Below are positions 1 through 9,348 of a DNA stretch of 64,000 bases, piece after piece; within the stretch, counting starts at the first letter, position 1, and each line of letters starts with the position of its first letter. The notes beneath the pieces are model-generated. The model ran no database searches. It saw only the letters and a program-made list of their open reading frames with translations, and was not told the DNA's origin. The position numbers and the translations under genes are program-made. Source of the stretch: Andalucia godoyi (lineage: Eukaryota > Discoba > Jakobea > Jakobida > Andaluciidae); assembly GCA_009859145.1 (NCBI GenBank), contig VRVR01000026.1, positions 186,001-250,000 on the forward strand. The letters run 5' to 3'.

Positions 1-744
1 GCATCAAAACGAAAGTATCCAAAACAATGCTGTCGAAACATTGGCTTTTTGCGTCCGTCTCTAGCCCTCTGCCTTCCCTCAACACTCGAACGATCGCGGG
101 AATATTCATTTAACAACAGTAACGTCGACGAATTCTTTGGAGATCTGGAAATGGCGTATGCGCGAGCAGGAATTGCGAGTCAAGAAGATGCTTGGAGAAT
201 CATCAACATGGACGAGACAGGTGTCCAAGGAGATCATGAGTCCAAGATGCGTATACCCGCTCCCGAAGGCACAAAGAGAGTGACGAACGACAATAACGAT
301 GCAGAAGGCCGCAAAGGAACCGCAGCAGCGGGAGGGAAACAGAGGCAGCGGCGCAACCGTCAAAGAGGAGTCCTATCAGCAAGTGCACGCAAGAACCGGA
401 AAAAGCCTCGAGCAAAGACGTCAAGTTTCTGTCTCACTGCTCAGGAAGCGGTTGCTTTCCTGCGAAACAAAGTTGCAGACGAGAATCAACAGAGAGCGGA
501 GAAGGATGCAAAAGCACGGAAACGGCAACAGACAGCAGCCCGAAGCTCGAGCGTTTCGACTGCTCCTCGTCCGCCAAACGCCATCCACATCCGTTCCTAC
601 AATGGCGGTGAGGGCAGCAGGCACGGTTGGAATACAGCCCCCACGAGAATGAATGCTGTCGTCTATCCAAGCAGCAAACCGACGATTTGCCCAAAACTAA
701 CGCTAGCCATTCTCCAGGCAAGCAATTGGAGATGTAATTCTTAA
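1..744 (+). pseudogene. Internally deleted pogo/Tigger-type DDE transposase remnant
   Basis: The frame is open from base 1, so the 5' part lies outside the window; the first in-frame codon used by an ORF caller is a TTG at 49, not a real start. Residues encoded around 85-225 read like the end of the CENP-B/Jerky-type DNA-binding region followed by the start of the DDE_1 domain, with the signature N-M-D-E-T-G-V carrying the first catalytic Asp, then the usual A-P-E-G-T-K-R-V segment. Directly after this, where about 150-200 residues with the second Asp and the third acidic residue should follow, the frame runs into a basic tail resembling the C-terminus of such transposases (around F-C-L-T-A-Q-E-A-V-A-F-L-R-N-K). 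I read this as an internal deletion, so the product cannot be catalytic. Pogo-like elements are Tc1/mariner-superfamily cut-and-paste transposons. The family call rests on motifs only. Confidence 0.65.
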
Positions 745-1260
745 TCTTTGCTCGAAACTGTGCCCATTTATATCGTCATACGTTTTAAAGAACAAAGAGA
801 GATTAAATGCGAAAAGACTGGAGGATAACCGGCAAAAATACCAGGAACAGGCAAGAATACCTGCTCTTCCGATAAACACACAGCAAAGGGGTGGCAACTA
901 CAGCGGGTGGCGAGTGCGGCCGGCGCTACCACGGTTGGATCTTTGTGAGAACCTGCCAGACACAAACATCTTCGACAGACAACACTTGACAACCGATTCC
1001 TTGTAATCGATGATTCTTCCGCGACAGTTCTTTCTGGGTCTTTTGGCAGCAGGCTCCTCCGCCGCGGTCTCTCTTTCTATATGGCGCACTCCGTTGCCAA
1101 TCAACAGAATGAATACAATATCCGCTCGGAATGGCAATAAAAAAAGCTGGTTGAATTTTCCTGGTTCCCAAAGTCCAAAACGGTTTCTAACGAATGCACT
1201 AATTGATCATTTCGAGAGTTCTGAACAAAAACATAGGCTATTTCTATTTTGGGGTGCGCA
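745..1260. other. Intergenic, no supported gene
   Basis: Only short ORFs in conflicting frames are present, none with a recognisable motif. The stretch lies between the pogo remnant and a dispersed repeat and may be the rest of the decayed transposon. Confidence 0.5.
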
Positions 1261-1411
1261 GACCTACGGATGTCCCACTCAAAAGGAAAATTCATTGGAT
1301 GGGGCGCTGGTGCTGATTTATAAAGTCATTTTACTTCAAAAAAAAAAAATCTGCTTGAGGCGCAGCATGCGAGCCAAATGCTTGGAGAGGTTTGTGTTGG
1401 AGGGTAGTACC
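1261..1411 (+). repeat. Dispersed repeat, copy A (about 140 bp)
   Basis: The segment aligns by eye with 50761-50902. Shared blocks include CACTCAAAA, AAGTCATTTTACTTCAAA, GGCGCAGCATGCGAGCC, CTTGGAGAGGT and GGTAGTA, separated by small indels, for instance in an A-run. Copy A ends exactly at the stop codon of the neighbouring minus-strand coiled-coil gene. It lies downstream of the pogo-type remnant and could be the end of that element or a derived non-autonomous element; this link is inference. Confidence 0.75.
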
Positions 1412-3951
1412 TAGGAGAATCCGGAGAGAAGCATTGGTCTGAGGAAGAGTGGCATGGCATACATCAGAGAGCGACCAACTAGCTCGGGAGCCGGAACAGA
1501 GAGAGATAGTGCAAAGGCTATTGAGAAAGGCAGTGAGCCGTCTTCAGCAACAGCAGCAAGAGACGGAATGAGGCATGGAATGTACTCTGTCGGCGGCTTC
1601 CGCAATTCAAGCGCGTGGCAGTGCGCCTCCAAAGCTACCAGTCGGTCTTGGAGCTGCGTAACGGAAGCCCGCAAGGCAATGTTTTCCGTACGCAGTCCAT
1701 TAACTGTTTCCTCTGCAGCTTCCTTCGCCTTGACGGTGTCCTTCTCGATCTTTGCCGATGCTATCTTTGCGGCCTTCAGTTCCTTCTCATTTTCTTGACA
1801 CGATGCAGTTTGATCAGCAAGTTGTTTCTTGAGATCGCTGGTTTGAAGCAGCAGCCCAGAAATCGCTTGCTCTTTCTCAGTCAGCGTACGTGCATGAGCC
1901 TCCTGCGCCCCGCCCAGTTGGCTGCGTAACTCTGCTGCCAAGTCTGCTTGCTGGGCAAGCTGGGACTGCAAACACTGTGCCAGCGCAGACTGTTCCTGCA
2001 TGTGGCTTTCTGCATTCGAAAGAGCCTCTTGAGTCGCAAGAAGAGATGCCTGGGATGACAGCAGGTCTGCCGTACCTTTTTGAATGCATTCCTTCAGACC
2101 GTTCTCGGAAGAAACCAAACTCTGTACATTGCTTTCAAGAAGGAGAATGCGACTCGATGCGACAGAAACATCCATTTGAAGGCCATCTCTTTCCGCTTGG
2201 ATTCTTGATATTTCCAACCGCAGAGCATCGGTTTCTGCTGTTTTCGAAGTCGAAGAATGCAACAAATCCTCGACCTGACTTCGTGCGGCAGAAAGCTGCC
2301 GAAGCAGAACTGTCATCTCGTCAGAACCATTGGATATCTTCGCTTTGAGTGATGCGTTATCCGCCACCAGTGCAGCCTTATCCGAGATTGCAAGGTCCAA
2401 TCTTTGCTGCAGTTCAGCCATCTTGTTTTGGGCCTCCATCGCTGAGCTTTGGGCGACGATCAGATCCGCTGAAACTCGCTGAAGATCATTCTGTGCCGCT
2501 AACAGCTGAGAATCCACAGATGATTTTGCACCGCGAATCTGAGCCGCGTCACTTTCCACGACTCGAAGCTGTTGAGACAGCCAGTCTCGTTCAGCCACTG
2601 TGCTCTTTATCAAAGTGTCTGCCTCCTGCAACTGGGTTCTGAAACTCGATTGCATATCTTGCAACTCTCGGATTGTTTCATGAGAAGAGCTGAGGTTTTG
2701 TTGTAGAGATGCAATCTCGTCCGCATTTCGATTAAGATTAACAATCTGTTGTCGCTTGATATCCTCAAGATCCGTGACAGTGGATCGGAGTTCCTCGATC
2801 AGTGTTTGAGCGTCCAAAAGTTCCTTGGACAGCTCAGAGACTCGGAACTGAAGTCCAACAACCTCGGAATCGAGAGAGCGGCATTCTTCCATCTTAACTT
2901 GGAGCTTGCTGACTGCTTCTTCGCGAGCAGTCTTTTCGAAATCCAGTTCCTTGAATACCTTCTCTGATTGCATGGATAGCGATGCAATCTCGATGTCCTT
3001 CTTTTCCGACAGCTGCTGGAGGACAGCGAGGGAAGATGCCGATTCTTCAAAAGACTTCAGTGCCGTGTCAGATTTTTGTTTTTCGGCGTCTCGTTCTTTT
3101 TCAAGCGACTTGTTGCTCTGCACTAGCAACTTGAGCTCAACAAGCAGCTTTTCAATGTTTGCCTTCGCCGCGGCGTACTTTGTTTCCAGTTCTTTGAGCT
3201 TGTTCTGTGACTCCGTAAGCTGAGACGCAAGAGAAGTGTTGTCTTTCCGGATGTTGTCCATATGTTGCACGTCGGACGCCAAGCGGTCTCGTTCTTCTTG
3301 GAGGACTCCAAGAGCTCGATCAAGCTCGTCAATTTGCATGTCCTTCTCAGAGAGCTGTTGCATAATTTCCATCTTTTCCGCCATTGACCGAGTTAGTCTG
3401 GTCGTCAGCCGGTGAACTTGCTCCTCGTGATCCACTGACATGCCCCGAGACGTGCTTATGGTTTCCTTCAAGTCTGAGACAACCTTTTGAAAGTGGTCCA
3501 TTTCAGAAGCCATCTGGGAGAGCTCAGACATTGTGCACATGCGAACAGCGTGAAAAGTGTTCTTGAGTATCGAAATGCCTTGCGTGGACGCGTGGACCAA
3601 AGCTGCATTCTTCGCCAAAACATCGTTGTGCAATTTTTGGATGTCTTGCACTTCATGCGCCACTTGTTCAGGAGAATAGAATGGGGAACTCATTTTTTTG
3701 ACAAGAGATCGAATTTCTGGAGATCCCAAAACTCTGTCTCGAAGGACCGCAGTTCGTTTTGGCGTAAAAGGCGAAGGCTTTGGCGAAAAGAAGTTTTCTT
3801 CATCGGAATCTTGCTCAAAAGGAGGAGGGCTTCCAGATTCTTTTGCCTGCGCATTCCTTTCGCGACGCTTTCTTTCGCGCTCAAGGCGTTCGCGAGCCAA
3901 AATCTTGGCTGGAGACGCCATGATAATGTCAAGCATGGGTGAATTGGACAT
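1411..3951 (-). CDS. Long coiled-coil protein (846 aa), unknown function
   Basis: The open frame extends upstream to 4065, but only through a GTG; the first ATG in frame is at 3951 (M-S-N-S-P-M-L-D), which I take as the start. The first 75 residues are charged and proline/serine-rich (R-E-R-L-E-R-E-R-K-R-R-E-R, then S-P-K-P-S-P-F-T-P-K-R), like a phosphorylated, unstructured head. About residues 85-770 are almost uninterrupted heptad-type coiled coil, rich in Glu, Lys, Gln, Leu and Ser. The last 60 residues are unlike the rest, proline-rich and hydrophobic (ending R-P-M-L-L-S-G-F-S). They abut the dispersed repeat at 1261-1411, so the C-terminus may have been altered by an insertion or may hide an unrecognised intron. 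Such architecture is common among centrosomal, basal-body and Golgi tether proteins, but no family-specific motif is visible. Confidence 0.8.
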   Translation of the reverse strand: MSNSPMLDIIMASPAKILARERLERERKRRERNAQAKESGSPPPFEQDSDEENFFSPKPSPFTPKRTAVLRDRVLGSPEIRSLVKKMSSPFYSPEQVAHEVQDIQKLHNDVLAKNAALVHASTQGISILKNTFHAVRMCTMSELSQMASEMDHFQKVVSDLKETISTSRGMSVDHEEQVHRLTTRLTRSMAEKMEIMQQLSEKDMQIDELDRALGVLQEERDRLASDVQHMDNIRKDNTSLASQLTESQNKLKELETKYAAAKANIEKLLVELKLLVQSNKSLEKERDAEKQKSDTALKSFEESASSLAVLQQLSEKKDIEIASLSMQSEKVFKELDFEKTAREEAVSKLQVKMEECRSLDSEVVGLQFRVSELSKELLDAQTLIEELRSTVTDLEDIKRQQIVNLNRNADEIASLQQNLSSSHETIRELQDMQSSFRTQLQEADTLIKSTVAERDWLSQQLRVVESDAAQIRGAKSSVDSQLLAAQNDLQRVSADLIVAQSSAMEAQNKMAELQQRLDLAISDKAALVADNASLKAKISNGSDEMTVLLRQLSAARSQVEDLLHSSTSKTAETDALRLEISRIQAERDGLQMDVSVASSRILLLESNVQSLVSSENGLKECIQKGTADLLSSQASLLATQEALSNAESHMQEQSALAQCLQSQLAQQADLAAELRSQLGGAQEAHARTLTEKEQAISGLLLQTSDLKKQLADQTASCQENEKELKAAKIASAKIEKDTVKAKEAAEETVNGLRTENIALRASVTQLQDRLVALEAHCHALELRKPPTEYIPCLIPSLAAVAEDGSLPFSIAFALSLSVPAPELVGRSLMYAMPLFLRPMLLSGFS

Positions 3952-4556
3952 GTTGAATTTCACGGGAAACAGCGCAGGGGATCGGCGTGCAACCAAATCA
4001 CTCAAGGAAAAAGAAAAGGGAAGAAGAAGAAGAAAAAATACGAGGGGATCCACGGTGCTAGACACGAGCAGGAACAGTTAAAATCAATGAAACACGCAAA
4101 GGAATCGCTATCAAACGAACAAAACGGATGAAGTCTGCAATCGCCAAGTCGAAAAAGAGATATTTGGTTTTCGCCCAAATGGAAGAAAGCCCGTGCTTTT
4201 TGGGTTATGTTTCTGTTATTGGTTTTGGGGGTTTTTTCGTGTTTTGTTTTTTTGCAGGAATTGAGGCCTGTCGAAAAATCTCTAACGGACCTCTCCTGAC
4301 TACGGCAGACCGAGCACTTCGGGCACTTCCAGTTCCCCAGCTGAGAGTTGGGAATGTTCTCGGTTTTTTTCTGCACGTTCGCAGTCTACGGGTCCGAATA
4401 TTTCTCGGCTATTCTTTGCGAGTGTCGTTGATTCCAAGGATCACAAGACGTTGACATTCGAGTATTTGCACTGCTGCTATTCGATCCTATTCGAGGGTTG
4501 CGCATGATGATGTAGAAACTTTCATTAATTATTATAATTTTTTCTTCGTTTCAACA
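3952..4556. other. Divergent intergenic region
   Basis: About 600 bp separates two divergently transcribed genes. It contains T-rich tracts near 4205-4255 and AT-rich sequence just before the plus-strand start at 4557. It probably holds both promoters; no RNA gene or defined regulatory motif was recognised. Confidence 0.5.
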
Positions 4557-5168
4557 ATGTCGTATCGAGCCACAGCAAAGCTTGTCGCTTGTGCAGCAGC
4601 GTATGTGTCGTTCGTTGGTGGTTCGTACTACCTGTTTCGCGATCTTTCAAGTTGTCTCCACCGCCGAGATCGCCTCCGAACGATTCATTTCCAGCCAGCG
4701 AAAGGGCGGATTGTATCTCGCCACTTGGAAGAATCAAATATGTTTTCTTCACTCAGCAACGAATACGACGATTTTTACTTTGACGTTGACGATGCCAGTT
4801 CCACTAGCAGCCTTGACAATCATAACAGGATGAACAGTCGGAACGATCATGATGCTGAGTGGGCACACTATGCGGGTTCCGTTGCATACGAGTACAACGT
4901 TGGAGGAAGAATGATTGTTGGAAAAGATATTTGGCTCCACGTTTCGCGACTTGACATTCTTCTCAAAGACGCCTCACCCGTGAGTAAGATGGTGATCGAG
5001 GCGCATGTCGGCGACTTGGTTCCAGTGTTCTACGATCCTCAGAACCCAACCGTCGCGGTGCTAGAAAAGGGCCCGCACCCAGCCGATGTTTCGTGGACGA
5101 TTCATACAGCTTCTGTCGCGCTTCCTTTCCTCGGCGCTTCTCTTTTCTGGCTATCCAAACGACTCTAA
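4557..5168 (+). CDS. DUF3592-like two-pass membrane protein (203 aa)
   Basis: An N-terminal hydrophobic segment (about residues 6-28, V-A-C-A-A-A-Y-V-S-F-V-G-G) and a C-terminal one (about 180-198) flank a soluble domain. That domain has the layout of the DUF3592 family: a beta-rich opening (G-R-I-V-S-R-H), a Y-E-Y-N-V-G-G-R stretch, and the characteristic closing D-L-V-P-V-F-Y-D-P-Q-N-P-T-V-A-V-L. Between them is a low-complexity Asp/Ser/Asn insert (about 62-100) that is longer than usual. Family members are membrane proteins of unknown biochemical function. The ATG at 4557 is the first in frame and follows an AT-rich stretch. Confidence 0.7.
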   Translation: MSYRATAKLVACAAAYVSFVGGSYYLFRDLSSCLHRRDRLRTIHFQPAKGRIVSRHLEESNMFSSLSNEYDDFYFDVDDASSTSSLDNHNRMNSRNDHDAEWAHYAGSVAYEYNVGGRMIVGKDIWLHVSRLDILLKDASPVSKMVIEAHVGDLVPVFYDPQNPTVAVLEKGPHPADVSWTIHTASVALPFLGASLFWLSKRL

Positions 5169-5685
5169 CATGCCCGTTAGCCAGCAGCAGCAGCACATCC
5201 TGGTTGCTCCATCTTTAGTGATGATTAATCATCCGTCCACCCCAGAAAGTTCTTTCCGAACCCGGTGAAGCGACGCCACTTACGTAGATATTTTTACCAA
5301 TGAAAGTAAAATGGAGAAAGGAGCGTGGAGAGATGTCTTTCCTTTATTTTTGTCCCTTTCACCATTGAAGATGCACTGAGCACGCCGCCTCGGACGCTGG
5401 AATATCAATCAAGAATCACAGACCGCCGACTCCGTAAACTGCCGTATGCTTTAGGTTATTTTGTTGTTGTCGTTTTTTTTGTTTTTTTTGCATCGGGTTT
5501 TTGGGTGTTGGGGGAGGCTTCTCGTTTCGTTTCTCCCTCTTTTTCTTTTTGCCCGTCCCTTTGCTGGTTCGCCTTGTTGCCTTTTATTTCAATTTCATTA
5601 TATTTATTATACGTTTTATTTTTATTATACGTTTTATTTTTATTATATTTTTGGTGATATTTCGTGCTTTCTATTCACATTGAAT
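5169..5685. other. Intergenic, T-rich with a short tandem repeat
   Basis: This presumed promoter/5' UTR of the NPC1-N gene has long T-runs from 5459. At 5596-5655 a unit of about 20 bases (TATTATACGTTTTATTTT) is repeated nearly three times. The frame of the downstream gene stays open through here, but the translation is repetitive F/Y/I and is not considered coding. Confidence 0.5.
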
Positions 5686-6555
5686 ATGGCTGTCCGTTGC
5701 GTTGTCTCATCGAGGTTTGCAGCGTTTGTTGTGGCCGTTTCTCTTCTTCTCGTTCCCGAGTGCTCCGCGTACTGCGTTTACCAAGGCGGCTATGACAGGT
5801 TTGGCAATCCGGCCGCGGTTGTGACGAACGGGTCGCTCTTTGATCCTGCTCCGAATCTGCCTCTCATTTGTCCTCGGTTTGCAAGCGCAGAAAAGGTTTG
5901 CTGCAATGAAGCAGCTCTTCAGTCTCTTCAACAGGGAAAGGCGGCGTTTTCTGCCTTCTTCTCTGCTTGCCCTGCTTGTGTTGCCAATCTTCAGAGTGTT
6001 TGGTGCGCATTTGCTTGCCGGCCAGACCATGAATTGTACATGAAGATTCTAAAATTGGACCCGACGGACCCGAACCGCGTTGCAAATGTTGGATTCAACA
6101 TTTCAATGCTGTTTTTAGATGGTGTGTACACGTCTTGCCAGGATGTTACTGTGGAAGGCGGGTCGAAGTTCCCAGACATGTATGGTCACAACGCCCGAGA
6201 GTTCTTTGACATCATGCTTTCACTGTCTCATCAATTTGGTGGTGTGTTTGATGAGATGATTGCATACTATACGAATTCGACCGACGTGACAACAGTGTAT
6301 GAAACAACAGATCTGTGCCAGGACACTTGCCCGGCATCCGTGTGCAGAGCAAAGGATTCGGGCCCCAAAGAGAGCCCTTTGAAGGATCTACTTGTTTTGG
6401 ACAAGTACGACCCTGTGGATTTTGGTATTTCCATGGCCGGTGGGTTCTTTGGACTCGTCGCAGTCTCTTTGTTGATTGTGGGCTTCTTGAAATTTAAGCA
6501 CGGAGAGTTTCACAAACCTTGCGACGAGGCGTTGCTGTCTGCAAAGAATGACTGA
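5686..6555 (+). CDS. Stand-alone NPC1 N-terminal (sterol-binding-type) domain protein
   Basis: The frame is open from 5461, but the ATG at 5686 gives a clean signal peptide (V-V-S-S-R-F-A-A-F-V-V-A-V-S-L-L-L, cleavage near C-S-A/Y), so I choose it (289 aa). The luminal part follows the NPC1_N pattern: C-V-Y-Q-G-G-Y near the mature start, L-I-C-P-R-F, V-C-C-N-E-A-A-L-Q-S-L, C-P-A-C-V-A-N-L, W-C-A-F-A-C-R-P, a D-V-T-V segment and a late C-Q-D-T-C-P. The many paired cysteines match the disulfide-rich fold that binds cholesterol in NPC1. One transmembrane helix follows (about residues 246-268, S-M-A-G-G-F-F-G-L-V-A-V-S-L-L-I-V-G-F), then a short lysine-rich tail. Full NPC1 has 13 membrane passes including a sterol-sensing domain; here the frame stops and the next gene begins within about 20 bp. 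The likely site is the endo-lysosomal or secretory lumen. Ligand binding is inferred. Confidence 0.8.
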   Translation: MAVRCVVSSRFAAFVVAVSLLLVPECSAYCVYQGGYDRFGNPAAVVTNGSLFDPAPNLPLICPRFASAEKVCCNEAALQSLQQGKAAFSAFFSACPACVANLQSVWCAFACRPDHELYMKILKLDPTDPNRVANVGFNISMLFLDGVYTSCQDVTVEGGSKFPDMYGHNAREFFDIMLSLSHQFGGVFDEMIAYYTNSTDVTTVYETTDLCQDTCPASVCRAKDSGPKESPLKDLLVLDKYDPVDFGISMAGGFFGLVAVSLLIVGFLKFKHGEFHKPCDEALLSAKND

Positions 6556-6575
6556 GTTTTCTCACAGACTCTGTG

Positions 6576-7972
6576 CTACTTGTCGCCACGCGGAAGAATG
6601 TCCCATATCACCATCGAATAGTCTGATCCGGAGTCCATCATTCGGCCCTGTGGTGCATGCATTTGGGATTCGACATGAGCAAAGCGAACAAATAAGGATG
6701 CAGAAGAAAAAACGAAAATGCGACATACAATACTGTGGACGCTCCAGTCCATGGTTGTGACTGGCAATGTGTGATTGCGATAGGATGCAATCATTCTCTC
6801 CTCCTCTTCCGTCACACTCCAGATCTTGACTGTCGAATCTGTTGAAGATGTTGCAACGAGACCCGGATCATGCGGGTTAAACCGAATTCGAGAAACGGAA
6901 AGTCCGTGTGCAGTAAAGTTCATTCGCGGTTCGGAAAGTTTGCGTAAATCCCACACGCTCACATCCCCTGCTTCTGATGCGATCGCCAACAAATTCTCGT
7001 CATATGCACTGTCGCCGCCGCGTTGAAAGGAGAGTGTCAGTCAAAATTCCCACGAACATCATTTGTTTTGATGATTTTTTTTCTTTTTCATATTCTTTTT
7101 GTTTCCATTGTTGTTTTCCCCTCCCCCAACTTCTTTGTTGAAAGGGAGAAAAAAACAATGTATAAACAATTCAAAAAGAATACGTACTTGAATGCCATGC
7201 AGGAAAAGAACGAAGATGATTGCCTGCCTTCCAGTCTGTGTCGTATCAGCATTGTTGACGAATCCCACAATTCCACAACGTTGTTCCTAAACAGAAAGAT
7301 TGTAAACATTTGCGTTGGCACCAAAACAAAAAGAAAAGAAGGGTGATAGAAAACGCACACGCACATACAATGGACAAACTGCAAAGAGTTTTGAGTTCTG
7401 ATTGGCGTATGCAACTTGCACAACCGGAATCGCAAGCGGATGCATATGGGAAAATGCATGTTTGACATCATCTGCCCTCCACCGACAGAACGTCCCGTCC
7501 GCTGAACATGACAAAAATTCCAGCGGACGATGAGGACTCGAGTCAATACACTCTATTCGCATCGCATGGAGCTTCCAAGACTCCTGCAGATGCGGCGTCG
7601 CAAGTGAATGATTCCATAATTTCATCGAAGAGTCTGTGTGGCCAGAAACGAGAAGTGGTTCGCTGTGGCATTCGGTCAGACAAGAAACACCAGAATTCAG
7701 TTCCTGATGCCATTGTTCGTTCACCATCCCGCTACCATCAATACGATACATGGACAGCTTTCCAAGACTGTAGTCAGTTTGAAATCGAAATTAGTAAACG
7801 TATGCGCAGAAACGAAATAAAAGGAAAAGGAAAAAAAAGAAAAAAAGAAGCCATGCAATTCCAAATCTCTCTGTTCGGAGCCCGCCGCCACGATCACAGC
7901 ATCATCAAATTTCGAAAAGAACGCATCCGAAAAGATGATCGATGTTTCTATTCGGCAATGCGACTTTTGCAT
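6576..7972 (-). CDS. PEX7: WD40-repeat protein, probable peroxin-7 (PTS2 receptor)
   Basis: I resolve five exons: 7972-7857, 7767-7369, 7286-7188, 7008-6729 and 6647-6576. Introns 2-4 have good donors (GTATGTGC, GTACGTAT, GTATGTCG) and AG acceptors, and all exon phases join without stops. The first intron has no GT donor; a GC-AG intron starting at 7856 restores the phase exactly. The spliced product is about 320 aa and forms a WD40 propeller. The alignment by eye to PEX7 is good throughout: a PEX7-like opening (F-S-K-F-D-D-A-V-I-V-A), repeats ending S-M-K-L-W and V-V-E-L-W-D, D-E-N-L-L-A-I-A-S followed by V-S-V-W-D-L-R-K-L-S-E-P, R-I-R-F-N-P-H-D-P-G-L-V-A, and a last blade ending M-V-I-W-D. 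PEX7 carries PTS2 proteins to peroxisomes. Another WD40 family cannot be excluded, and the exact start is uncertain. Confidence 0.65.
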
Positions 7973-9348
7973 TTCGACTGTCGAACGCAAAACAAAACAA
8001 ACCAAAAAACCGGAGGAAAGGATGATGCTCGAAACGACGCGGTTGCCCAGGTTGTGGGCAAAAGAAGATGAGTGAAAAACAGAAAAGACAGCTGGCAGCT
8101 TTGTGCATCAACGTTGAACATCAAACAATACGATGCTCCTTACCGTAGTCAAGTCGAGAATTTCTTTCATTCTTCACGTATTTTTTCTTTTTTTCCTTTT
8201 TTCTATTACTTTCTGTTCGTTTTTTTATAATCGAACCCTCAAGCAACACCTTTCATCAAAGACAAAGCATCCCATGGCTCCAAAGAGGAATCTCCCCGAC
8301 AAACTCAAACCGGCCATGCCTGAAGATGCTGAGAACCAAGAAGCCCGTTGATCCCCTCTCGTCAGAGGCGGAGAGGCAGAGCAATCTGCATGGAAGAGTT
8401 GGTGCACGCCCTCAATTAAAAACAAAAAAACATGTGGCTTGGATCTGTCTTCGGTCCCGATGACCAATAATGATGCATGTTTTGGCGAGCGGAGGAAGAG
8501 GCCCTTCCTATACATATCAAGACGTCGCTTTGAGTCACAGCGATTTCACACAAAAAACAGAAGATCGCCCGATCCAATTCGTCATACTGAATTGTGTGCT
8601 GGGCCTTTTTCCCCATGTCCCGGGACTGCAGCGCAGTCCGGAATTCGCAACGTTGATGATGCATCGTCAGTGCATCGTCGGCGAGGGCTGTGGATGGTCA
8701 GGATACAATCGACTGTTGGCAACTTTTGAAACTGTTCTTATCATGTTTATTCCATTTTCATCGCCTCCGTCCGGATATGGTTGAATAAAAAACATCTCCT
8801 CCTCTCTTCCACGACTTCGCGTTTTGCTTGTGCTAATATTTTCGTTTTGACTTGGTTATCGTCGTCGCACACAGTTTGGGATTTGTTGCGAGTCCAGGTC
8901 ACTCACTCGTGACCCTTAGACGACTGTTGACGCGTAGGGGCAAACAAAAGCCCATGTCCTGCCAAGACAGGAGAATGTCGAAAGCTATCACGATTCCCGA
9001 ATCACGTGAAAAAGGAGATCGACTTGCAAGCAGAAATCCTTGCAATTGCAACGAGGGAAAACAGGGAAGCAAAACAGAAAAAACCCCAACCAGGAAATGA
9101 GGACTGAGGACAGCGTCGATCGAGTCTGAAACATTTTTGATAGAGCATCGAGCGCATACTGCATTTCCTCGTCTTCACACTCATATTGACACAATCCTAA
9201 TAGTGCCTGGATCATCCTCAAAATACTGATTTTCTTTGTTGTCGTACTTGGTTGGACAAGGAGTTTGTCGTAGGCTGCTGCGGACTAGCACTGAACGTTG
9301 AAGACCCTTTTCGTTGAGACTGCAGTTTTTGTTTCGTCTTATTGATTC
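7973..9348. other. 1.4 kb without a confidently identified gene
   Basis: Several short ORFs occur on both strands (for example 8470-8784 plus and 8988-9221 minus). The minus-strand stretch at about 9100-9215 (M-R-M-I-Q-A-L-L-G-L-C-Q-Y-E-C-E-D-E-E-M) looks protein-like and could be an exon of an unrecognised gene, but I could not build a consistent spliced model. No tRNA or other RNA gene was recognised. The right end presumably includes the promoter of the gene starting at 9349. Confidence 0.4.

Noticed and set aside
5461-5685. Open frame upstream of the NPC1-N gene
   Set aside because: Encoded by T-rich tandem repeats; the ATG at 5686 gives the signal peptide directly.
8470-8784. 104-codon plus-strand ORF with ATG in the gene-free gap
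   Set aside because: No motif, unusual composition and overlapping ORFs on the other strand; not supported as a gene.
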